Positions 14,440 to 20,156 of a stretch of DNA of 36,433 nt are shown one piece after another. Under the pieces are notes generated by a model that searched no databases, was not told the origin of the DNA, and saw only the letters and a program-made list of their open reading frames with translations. Origin of the DNA: a virus; IMG/VR virus record IMGVR_UViG_3300036770_003480, positions 1 to 36,433 of that record; one strand, written 5' to 3'. Position 1 is the stretch's first letter. Each line of letters opens with the position of its first letter. The position numbers and the translations under genes were made by a program.

Positions 14440-14468
14440 ATTATACAACTAATAGCTATGAATGTCAA
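14440..14468 (-). promoter_or_regulatory. Hybrid promoter for the tRNA cluster
   Basis: TTGACA at 14468-14463, a 17-nt spacer and TATAAT at 14445-14440 make a perfect sigma-A promoter. The same -10 box is also part of an exact AGTTGTATAAT element (14450-14440), so this is the only site in the window with both signatures. It would drive tRNA-Ile, tRNA-Thr, the 55-residue protein and tRNA-Arg, and might be active throughout infection. Confidence 0.85.
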
Positions 14469-14472
14469 CAAT

Positions 14473-14679
14473 TTACTCTAATGAATTTAAGAAACTTTCC
14501 AATTGACTAATAGTCTCAAAGAACTTTCTTATACCACCATTAAGAAAAAGGTAAACTGTGTAACCATATTTAAATTCTTCAATCTCTAAACCATAACCAT
14601 TAATATTTCCTCTAACTTTACCATCATAGAAAGTTGCTTCAACACGTCCATACTTAGAAAGAATTTCTGATAATTCCAT
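14473..14679 (-). CDS. 68-residue unknown protein
   Basis: Small soluble protein that I do not recognise. An N-terminal helix (MELSEILSKYG) is followed by a likely beta-sheet (VEATFYDGKVRGNINGYG, then YGYTVYLFLN) and a C-terminal helix (ISQLESFLNSL), suggesting a compact alpha-beta fold. The ribosome-binding site AAAGGG is 10 nt before the ATG at 14679. It follows the winged-helix-like gene with an 18-nt gap and precedes the tRNA promoter, so it ends a transcript that starts at 16326-16354. Confidence 0.75.
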   Translation of the reverse strand: MELSEILSKYGRVEATFYDGKVRGNINGYGLEIEEFKYGYTVYLFLNGGIRKFFETISQLESFLNSLE

Positions 14680-14697
14680 ATTTTATTTTCCCTTTAT

Positions 14698-15408
14698 TTA
14701 AAATGTTTCCTTACTTAAAGGTATAGGTGATTTTTTCTTTTCTTTTGATGAATAATCATATGTATCATCTGCATGTAATGATTTTTCATACTTACCTGTA
14801 ACCCAGGAAGAATCTAAGGACTGAGCTGAAATAGCTATCCTAATAAGTTTTCTTAAAACGTTTTTATTACCGTTAGCATACTCTATTAAATCCTCTTCAA
14901 AGATTTTAAACCCCTCTAAAGTTAATTTTCTATTTTTAACTCTTACCTGAGATGCACTGTCGACATAAGTACACCATAGTGGTAATAAATCAGGGTCATC
15001 ACATCGAATACTAGCCTTAATAGATTCAACATCAACACCCTTCTTATCACGGCTCTTATTTACCGATGATTGAAGATGGACAGTTATTTCCTGAATCGTT
15101 TTTTTATCCTCACCAAGTAATGTTCTCATAACTTCTTCATTAAGTTTTAATACATTCGTATCAATAGGGTCTTTACTGATAAGATTAATTGATTTCCAAG
15201 ATTCATCATATTTAAGTTGATTTTCAACACTGACATAAATCTTCTTTTCAATGTAATTACGGTCCAGTTTGATGAAACCATTATCGAGAAGTTTATTCTT
15301 GTCTTTTGCTTTTGCATGAATTGTAGAAAGTTCAGAGTAATAAACAGCTCCTTCTAAAGTTAAAATAGGGATTAAGTCTGTGTTGACAATAATATATCTA
15401 TAATACAT
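14698..15408 (-). CDS. Unknown protein with possible winged-helix N-terminus
   Basis: 236-residue protein of uncertain function. Residues about 1-80 read like a winged helix-turn-helix of the DnaD or phage replisome-organiser kind: LTLEGAVYYSELS, then GFIKLDRNYIEKKIYVSVENQ, then LKYDESWKSINLI. The middle part (about 85-180) is mixed and the last 25 residues are a lysine/serine-rich tail. It could be a replication-initiation or transcription regulator. The ATG at 15408 has AAGG upstream, 11 nt after the stop of the sigma-like gene, so both share the strong promoter at 16326-16354. The fold assignment is an inference from pattern only. Confidence 0.7.
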   Translation of the reverse strand: MYYRYIIVNTDLIPILTLEGAVYYSELSTIHAKAKDKNKLLDNGFIKLDRNYIEKKIYVSVENQLKYDESWKSINLISKDPIDTNVLKLNEEVMRTLLGEDKKTIQEITVHLQSSVNKSRDKKGVDVESIKASIRCDDPDLLPLWCTYVDSASQVRVKNRKLTLEGFKIFEEDLIEYANGNKNVLRKLIRIAISAQSLDSSWVTGKYEKSLHADDTYDYSSKEKKKSPIPLSKETF

Positions 15409-15419
15409 TAATTAATACC

Positions 15420-16274
15420 TTAACCTTTCAACATGGAAACTAACATTTCATCATTGCGAACATCTTCTAACGTGTTGTCAATATATTTATACAACTTTCT
15501 ATTAGGCAATTTCACAATGTTAGTAACAGCATCATTAATTTTGAACTTATCAATGCGATAGGTAGATTCAAAATAAGAGATATATTTACCATCCAATGAA
15601 TTTAGTAACTTAACTACTTTTTTATTGTCAAATCCCTTTTTAGAATCAAAATTAACTTGATGTGCAATGGAGTCAACAATGATTGCTTCTAAAATCTTAC
15701 CTCTATTTATAAAGTGCTGAACAAGACTATAGGTTGAACTTTCCATTTCTAAAGTGGAATAATTACCTGATTCGTAAAAAACACGGTCTGCATAACGGCC
15801 TATATCAGAAGTGGAAGACATGAAATCATCTTCTACCGGTTCAACCCAATCTTCAAGCATAACAGAGTTAAAATGGTCTACCCTTCTTTTATCTTGGTTA
15901 AAATATTTATACCAACGTTGACGAGTAGAATAAAATGAACGGTTAAAAATTTTATCAGGTCCGTTAGGGTCAGTATACAATGGATGAGAAGAGTCTCTCC
16001 ATCGACGATATTTTAAACCCACATTCAAAGATTCACTTACCCATGAAGCAAAATCATCTAGTTCTAACTTTAAAGAATGCGAAGAATTTGAAAAATCATA
16101 AATCTTATACCAATAACGAAGCATTAATGCAGAATAATATTGGTCCCGTTTTTGTTCATCATGTGCATCATCTGCATCACAATAACCATTGGCAAGTTCT
16201 GTTTTTGACATCGCATTGTAGTCTCCAAGTAAACTTGCACTCGTAACATAACTTTTGTACATATCTTGTAACAT
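15420..16274 (-). CDS. Putative phage RNA polymerase sigma-like factor
   Basis: 284-residue protein. Residues about 45-130 (YYSALMLRYWYKIYDF, then LELDDFASWVSESLNVGLKY, RRWRD, NRSFYSTRQRWYKYFNQDKR) resemble, from memory, proteins annotated as sigma factors in phages of Gram-positive bacteria. There the aromatic ALMLRYWYKI stretch corresponds to sigma region 2. The remainder is helical, and a clear region 4 helix-turn-helix is not visible, so the call is tentative. The gene has the strongest expression signals here: a perfect sigma-A promoter with extended -10, a 5-prime hairpin and GAGGAGG 9 nt before the ATG at 16274. An early regulator switching host polymerase to phage promoters would fit. 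A non-sigma conserved phage protein is the alternative. Confidence 0.55.
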   Translation of the reverse strand: MLQDMYKSYVTSASLLGDYNAMSKTELANGYCDADDAHDEQKRDQYYSALMLRYWYKIYDFSNSSHSLKLELDDFASWVSESLNVGLKYRRWRDSSHPLYTDPNGPDKIFNRSFYSTRQRWYKYFNQDKRRVDHFNSVMLEDWVEPVEDDFMSSTSDIGRYADRVFYESGNYSTLEMESSTYSLVQHFINRGKILEAIIVDSIAHQVNFDSKKGFDNKKVVKLLNSLDGKYISYFESTYRIDKFKINDAVTNIVKLPNRKLYKYIDNTLEDVRNDEMLVSMLKG

Positions 16275-16302
16275 CTATGTAAACCTCCTCAGGTTTTATT
16301 TT

Positions 16303-16319
16303 GAGAGATTGATACTCTC
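16303..16319 (-). promoter_or_regulatory. 5-prime-terminal mRNA hairpin of the sigma-like gene
   Basis: GAGAG-TATCAAT-CTCTC can fold into a 5-bp stem with a 7-nt loop. With the -10 box at 16331-16326, the expected first transcribed base is 16319, the first base of the stem. In Gram-positive bacteria a stem-loop at the extreme 5-prime end shields mRNA from 5-prime exonuclease RNase J, so this may stabilise the message. Confidence 0.5.
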
Positions 16320-16325
16320 TAACAT

Positions 16326-16354
16326 ATTATATCATAATTTTAGGAATTTGTCAA
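16326..16354 (-). promoter_or_regulatory. Consensus sigma-A promoter with extended -10 for the sigma-like gene
   Basis: TTGACA at 16354-16349, a 17-nt spacer and TATAAT at 16331-16326 preceded by TATGA, giving a TGn extended -10. It drives the sigma-like, winged-helix-like and 68-residue genes. Confidence 0.88.
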
Positions 16355-16371
16355 ATAAGAATTGTTAAGTT

Positions 16372-16770
16372 TTAAAAGGCATCATCATATTTAGACAAAT
16401 CAAGTGTGTGGTGAATATCATCTACTTGATTTAACCAAGCTGTTATAATCTTGTTTCCACGAATAGAAACACTAATATCACGTTTGCTGTCATAAGGAAC
16501 TCGAACAACATATTTTGTAATATAGAAAGAATTAGCATCCTTAACATCCACTTCAACTTCAAATGGGTCAACAGGATTCGTGCTTAAAGTTTTAAGGCAA
16601 GACATTAATCCTTCTTTGGTATAACCATGTTTGTGGTCACCGCCCTCTAAGTGTTCTTGAATGTGTCGTGACAAAACCATTTGACCAACGTCAAGCTTGC
16701 GTTGAATGTTTTCCACTCGTTTCAGGACTTTCACCGGAATGTTTTTTTCAATGTGTAATAATTTTATCAT
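16372..16770 (-). CDS. Unknown protein with conserved-looking C-terminal module
   Basis: 132-residue protein. The N-terminal 50 residues are helical and histidine-rich (MVLSRHIQEHLEGGDHKHGY). The C-terminal part (about 80-130) reads KYVVRVPYDSKRDISVSIRG, then NKIITAWLNQVDDIHHTLD. This resembles the C-terminal halves of small nucleases of the barnase/EndoU/RelE-like group, where an R...V.RxGKIIT.W pattern recurs, but catalytic residues cannot be assigned. It has its own perfect-spacing promoter (16795-16823), a second promoter upstream and GAGGTG before the ATG at 16770. Strong early promoters and a nuclease-like pattern would fit a host-takeover function. A harmless structural role is equally possible. 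Confidence 0.75.
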   Translation of the reverse strand: MIKLLHIEKNIPVKVLKRVENIQRKLDVGQMVLSRHIQEHLEGGDHKHGYTKEGLMSCLKTLSTNPVDPFEVEVDVKDANSFYITKYVVRVPYDSKRDISVSIRGNKIITAWLNQVDDIHHTLDLSKYDDAF

Positions 16771-16794
16771 GTGTTTTTCACCTCACTGTAATTA

Positions 16795-16823
16795 ATTATA
16801 CTACACCTTGTTATACTCGTCAA
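16795..16823 (-). promoter_or_regulatory. Near-consensus sigma-A promoter for the 132-residue gene
   Basis: TTGACG at 16823-16818, a 17-nt spacer and TATAAT at 16800-16795. The predicted start near 16788 gives a leader of about 20 nt containing GAGGTG. It is the inner of two tandem promoters. Confidence 0.85.
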
Positions 16824-16877
16824 TAGTTATTTTTACTACAACTATTTTTAAAGAACAAGATGTCCACTATATCTAGG

Positions 16878-16892
16878 TAGGATTTTGTCCTA
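16878..16892 (-). promoter_or_regulatory. 5-prime hairpin in the leader between tandem promoters
   Basis: TAGGA-CAAAA-TCCTA forms a 5-bp stem with a 5-nt loop and starts about 4 nt after the predicted transcription start of the outer promoter. Like the hairpin at 16303-16319 it would sit at the very 5-prime end of an early mRNA. There is no U-run, so it is not a terminator. Confidence 0.45.
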
Positions 16893-16902
16893 TCTGTATA
16901 TA

Positions 16903-16931
16903 ATTATATCATACTTTTAAACCTTTGTCAA
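16903..16931 (-). promoter_or_regulatory. Consensus sigma-A promoter with extended -10 (outer tandem promoter)
   Basis: TTGACA at 16931-16926, a 17-nt spacer and TATAAT at 16908-16903 preceded by TATGA (extended -10). The -35 box overlaps the TGA stop codon of the gene upstream. It supplements the promoter at 16795-16823 for the 132-residue gene and may read on into the sigma-like operon. Confidence 0.88.
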
Positions 16932-17239
16932 GTGGTGCTCTTATTTCTTTTTAAAGTCTTTTGATATTTTTGATATTCCTTATTCTTAGTTGGAAGGAAT
17001 TCTTCAGGAAGGTCACCTTCACTGTTTAACCAGTCTAAAGGTATTTGATAGCAGTATATCTTACCGTTTGATGTTAACTTACATTCTTTCTTAACTCTAT
17101 CCCCATCGAAGGAATAAAGGTAAGGATATTTTGCATCAACGACAAAATACAGATAGTTTTTACCACTACCTATATTTTTTCTGTCTACTAAAACCATCTT
17201 GTCCCAATATCGGGGCATCCAAATAGGGCTTGCTTTCAC
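16928..17239 (-). CDS. 103-residue unknown protein
   Basis: Soluble basic protein without a recognised domain. The N-terminal segment SPIWMPRYWDKMVLVDRKNI, followed by YLYFVVDAKYPYLYSFDGD and later KIYCYQIPLDWL, suggests a small beta-rich fold. The tail (KEYQKYQKTLKRNKSTT) is highly basic. Such an aromatic, basic small protein could bind nucleic acid. It starts 9 nt after the stop of the previous gene and ends on the -35 box of the next promoter, so it closes the 17533-16928 unit. Confidence 0.75.
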   Translation of the reverse strand: MKASPIWMPRYWDKMVLVDRKNIGSGKNYLYFVVDAKYPYLYSFDGDRVKKECKLTSNGKIYCYQIPLDWLNSEGDLPEEFLPTKNKEYQKYQKTLKRNKSTT

Positions 17240-17248
17240 CTATTACCT

Positions 17249-17533
17249 CTAGTTAATACTTTCTGATGAAGCATCGGCATCCTCTAGATAACTTGCTTCT
17301 TCTTTTTCTTGGAAGTTGTGTGTTTTAACACTTTCGTTTAAAACCCTACTAGATTCTTCAATATCAAATACAACAGTGCAAACAGTGTCATCCATGAGAA
17401 AATGCATGCCCTTAATCGACCATGATGGATTTTTTCTTAAATCATGATTGATTTGGTCAGTAATATCCATAGATTTTTCTTTTTTTCTGAAATCTCCGGG
17501 ATAATATGCATAATTTTTAACAAATTGTTTCAT
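17249..17533 (-). CDS. 94-residue unknown protein
   Basis: Unrecognised small protein. The ATG at 17533 is chosen over an upstream in-frame ATG at 17551 because AAAGGAG lies 7 nt before it. A beta-alpha-like core (SWSIKGMHFLMDDTVCTVVFDIEE) is followed by a polar, acidic C-terminal tail. An AGTTGTATAAT element lies 30 nt upstream, so it has its own element although the GHG/WCHSD gene ends only 45 nt away. No function is suggested by the sequence. Confidence 0.72.
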   Translation of the reverse strand: MKQFVKNYAYYPGDFRKKEKSMDITDQINHDLRKNPSWSIKGMHFLMDDTVCTVVFDIEESSRVLNESVKTHNFQEKEEASYLEDADASSESIN

Positions 17534-17563
17534 ATTTTTGTCTCCTTTCAAAGTTTACATAAT

Positions 17564-17574
17564 ATTATACAACT
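17564..17574 (-). promoter_or_regulatory. AGTTGTATAAT element before the 94-residue gene
   Basis: Exact copy in the 45-nt gap between two genes, preceded by AAAAAT, with no -35 box. It ends 30 nt before the ATG at 17533 and leaves the AAAGGAG ribosome-binding site in the leader. Confidence 0.65.
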
Positions 17575-17578
17575 ATTT

Positions 17579-18106
17579 TTACAAAACAAGAATGTTTTTT
17601 CTGTTATAAAGTGTAACTTCATCATTTCCAACGTAATGTTGCAAAACATAATCTTTCATTTGTTCAGGTGGTAAGTCAATACATTCACCGATTATTTTTG
17701 AAAACATAATCATGTTGTCCAAAGTTTCCTCATCATCCAAGGGTGCTTTTCCTAAAACAGCAAGTGCTTCATAAACTTCTGAAATAATCATACCCGTGTG
17801 AAAACCTTTCATGCCATGTTTTCTAAAAAATTGGTCAGAATGGCACCAAACAGAGATAGTTTCTTTAGTTTTTAATGTGTTAGCATGAAAACTATCAACT
17901 AAATAACCACCTAATTGAGGATTTAATAATCCTGAAGGTGTTCCGTGGCCTAACATGATAATCCTATCGTGTTCTTCCATCATTTTCAACAGTTCATCTT
18001 TCTTGGTGGAGCCGTCATTAACAACTGTAAAGCCTTTATCTTTGTAGATTAACTTCAACATGTCTGTCGTTTGGTCTGCTGGGTGAATAACTAATGTCTT
18101 TTTCAT
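17579..18106 (-). CDS. Conserved GHG...WCHSD protein, possible caspase-like fold
   Basis: 175-residue protein. The N-terminus (TLVIHPADQTTDMLKLIY) and the motifs MLGHGTPSGLL (G53-H54-G55) and ISVWCHSDQFFRKHGMKGF (C88-H89) are, as far as I recall, shared by an unnamed family scattered in bacteria and phages. The order beta-strand, GHG, beta-strand, C-x-S resembles the His-Cys dyad layout of clan CD peptidases (caspase/CHAT fold). Neither activity nor fold is established, and metal binding by the histidines is possible instead. The ribosome-binding site AGAGG precedes the ATG at 18106, which lies 1 nt after the stop of the SNF2 helicase gene, so the two are co-expressed. Confidence 0.75.
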   Translation of the reverse strand: MKKTLVIHPADQTTDMLKLIYKDKGFTVVNDGSTKKDELLKMMEEHDRIIMLGHGTPSGLLNPQLGGYLVDSFHANTLKTKETISVWCHSDQFFRKHGMKGFHTGMIISEVYEALAVLGKAPLDDEETLDNMIMFSKIIGECIDLPPEQMKDYVLQHYVGNDEVTLYNRKNILVL

Positions 18107-18107
18107 T

Positions 18108-19781
18108 TTAAATTTCCTCTTTTATATAATTTCTTAATATATGCATCGTATCTTCGTCATTTACATCGTCTACTATAAAGTCACTGATAGCCTTTTTCTT
18201 CTCTAATAACTTGGACACCATCACGTCAATTGTGTTTTCAGCTATAAGCCTGTAAATGAATACAGGTTCTTTTGACCCTATTCGGTGAATTCTATCTTCT
18301 ACCTGCTCTTGTAAGGCTGCTGTCCAAGGGGAATCAATACAAATCATATATCTTGCCCTTGTTAAAGTGATACCTGTTCCTACCTTACTTGTTGTCCCTA
18401 TAAAAACTTTATGTTTCTCACTGTTTTGAAACAAGTCTATGTTATCGGAAACTTCTGAATCTTTTAAGTCACCTGTCCCGATAACTGGGTAGTATTTCTT
18501 TAGGGCCTCTTTTAAGATATAAACAGGTTCTTTAAAGGTACTCATAATAACCACCTTGTCACCATTGCTCGTAATCTCTTCTACAAGGTCCATAGCACGC
18601 TCTAATTTCGACGAAATGATGGGGGTTGATGTCAGAACACTCGGACAACTTGTTGCTTGTCTTAGACGTGTTGTGAGGGCCAGAATATTAGCACTGTTAA
18701 GTTCAACCTTATCACATTCAGATTTAACCCCATCCTTTACACTATCATAGAAGGCTCTATGCTCTTCAGAAAGTTCAACAAACTCATTAACAATGTTCTT
18801 AGGTGGCAAATCAAGTAAATCTTTAGTTCGTCTCAATGAACATGTTTCTAACTCATCTTTAAGTAAGTTAAGGTTTTTAAATCCTATAATTTCATAGCCA
18901 CCAAACCCACCAAACTCACAATATTGATTTTTAAACGTAGTAACATTAGACCTTTCTACATCAATCCATTTTAAGGGAACATAAGCATCTAATGGATTAT
19001 TCATGAGAATTGTACCTGTACATGCTACCTTATACCTGAAGTCTTTAAGTTTTAATAGGTTTTTACCTTGTTGGCTAGACCATCCTTTTGCCTTATGTGC
19101 CTCATCAAAGACAATCATGTCTATTTCATTAACATTTTCCTTTAATGCTTCTACAACCTCATTACTTCTTAAGGTTTCAATGTTCATAATAATAAAGAAC
19201 TCATCTATCTTGTTTCTAAGTTGTTCTGCTCTTTTTGGAACAGTTTCCCACTTGACTTTACCTTTAGAGGTTGTTTTCTTACCTATAATGATGGCATCTT
19301 TATTGGAATGACGTTTTATTTCCTTTTCCCAGTTAGCCCTTAGGGTTGCTACACCACACACTATAAGGCAGTGTTTAAGCCCACGTTGAGCATTTAGTTC
19401 TTCGGCAAGGTAAATAGCCTGGAGAGATTTTCCGAGCCCTGGTGAGTCTAAAAGAAGCCATTTATCATGATTTAGACCATAGGTGATGCCATCTAACTGG
19501 TAAGGGAAGGGTTTTGTCTTATATTCCAGAATTGGTTTAGCTTGTTCCTTGTTTTCATCCTCTTCTTTTACCTTAAGTGTGATGTCATCGAAGTATACTA
19601 AGTTATCTAATAAGTATGAAAGACTTGTAACAGGAACTTCCCACAACCTTGTGTTTTTGTTATAAATGGCTGAACCACTTGATTTAATAATATTGATAAC
19701 ATCTTGATTAAAAGAAAAAGAAAGGAATAACGAAGTATTCCCTGATAACTTATTCGTTTTATCTTCGAAAATGTTTATCAT
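18108..19781 (-). CDS. SNF2-family DNA-dependent ATPase/helicase with HARP-like N-terminus
   Basis: 557-residue superfamily 2 ATPase. Residues about 15-60 (SLFLSFSFNQDVINIIKSSG, then YNKNTRLWEVP) resemble the HARP annealing-helicase domain of SMARCAL1-type proteins. FPYQLDGI (92-99), Walker A DSPGLGKS (112-119) and DEAH (226-229) follow, then TGTIL. The C-terminal lobe has GTGITLTRARYMICIDSPW and EQVEDRIHRIG. Such proteins move or remodel branched DNA, for example fork reversal or branch migration, a job done by UvsW in T4. The start ATG at 19781 has a weak ribosome-binding site (AAAGAAA) and lies 12 nt after the zinc-ribbon gene, so coupling is likely. Confidence 0.93.
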   Translation of the reverse strand: MINIFEDKTNKLSGNTSLFLSFSFNQDVINIIKSSGSAIYNKNTRLWEVPVTSLSYLLDNLVYFDDITLKVKEEDENKEQAKPILEYKTKPFPYQLDGITYGLNHDKWLLLDSPGLGKSLQAIYLAEELNAQRGLKHCLIVCGVATLRANWEKEIKRHSNKDAIIIGKKTTSKGKVKWETVPKRAEQLRNKIDEFFIIMNIETLRSNEVVEALKENVNEIDMIVFDEAHKAKGWSSQQGKNLLKLKDFRYKVACTGTILMNNPLDAYVPLKWIDVERSNVTTFKNQYCEFGGFGGYEIIGFKNLNLLKDELETCSLRRTKDLLDLPPKNIVNEFVELSEEHRAFYDSVKDGVKSECDKVELNSANILALTTRLRQATSCPSVLTSTPIISSKLERAMDLVEEITSNGDKVVIMSTFKEPVYILKEALKKYYPVIGTGDLKDSEVSDNIDLFQNSEKHKVFIGTTSKVGTGITLTRARYMICIDSPWTAALQEQVEDRIHRIGSKEPVFIYRLIAENTIDVMVSKLLEKKKAISDFIVDDVNDEDTMHILRNYIKEEI

Positions 19782-19793
19782 GTAAATTTCTTT

Positions 19794-20102
19794 TTAGTTT
19801 TCCTGTAATGAAGACCTTTTAGAAAAAACAACTGTTTCATAGTCTTCATCAAACTTAGCACGGTCAGATTCCTTAGTTGAAAACTTAACAGAACCTTCCA
19901 CAGTAAATTTGCAATCACAGATGTCGCAAGTAAACTCCTCAGTAAAATCAATTGATTCCCCGATAAAGAATTCAACTTTACCCTTTTTATCTTTTATAAT
20001 GTTCTCAGGACTTCCAAGTATCTCCTCTGGATAGAATACTTCTGCAGGCAGGTATTCTGCACCACATTTAGGACATACAATATAATTAGGTTTATTTTCC
20101 AT
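19794..20102 (-). CDS. Small zinc-ribbon protein
   Basis: 102-residue protein with two cysteine knuckles: CPKCG at C10/C13 and CDICDC at C59/C62/C64. They are separated by an acidic linker and together probably bind one zinc ion as a rubredoxin-like ribbon. A CPxCG start is common in phage-encoded zinc-ribbon proteins of unknown role. The ATG at 20102 has AAGAGG upstream and the AGTTGTATAAT element 31 nt before it. It heads a unit with the SNF2 helicase and the GHG/WCHSD gene. It may bind nucleic acid or a partner ATPase. Confidence 0.8.
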   Translation of the reverse strand: MENKPNYIVCPKCGAEYLPAEVFYPEEILGSPENIIKDKKGKVEFFIGESIDFTEEFTCDICDCKFTVEGSVKFSTKESDRAKFDEDYETVVFSKRSSLQEN

Positions 20103-20133
20103 ATAAATTAAATTTTTCCTCTTTTATTATACT

Positions 20134-20144
20134 ATTATACAACT
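20134..20144 (-). promoter_or_regulatory. AGTTGTATAAT element before the zinc-ribbon gene
   Basis: Exact copy in the 54-nt gap after nrdA, preceded by AATAAAA, with no -35 box. A second TATAAT follows 4 nt later on the same strand. It ends 31 nt before the ATG at 20102. Confidence 0.65.
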
Positions 20145-20156
20145 TTTTATTATAAA

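Noticed and set aside
19778-19975. 65-codon open frame overlapping the zinc-ribbon gene on the same strand
   Set aside because: It lies almost wholly inside another frame of the zinc-ribbon gene, has no ribosome-binding site and no protein-like composition.
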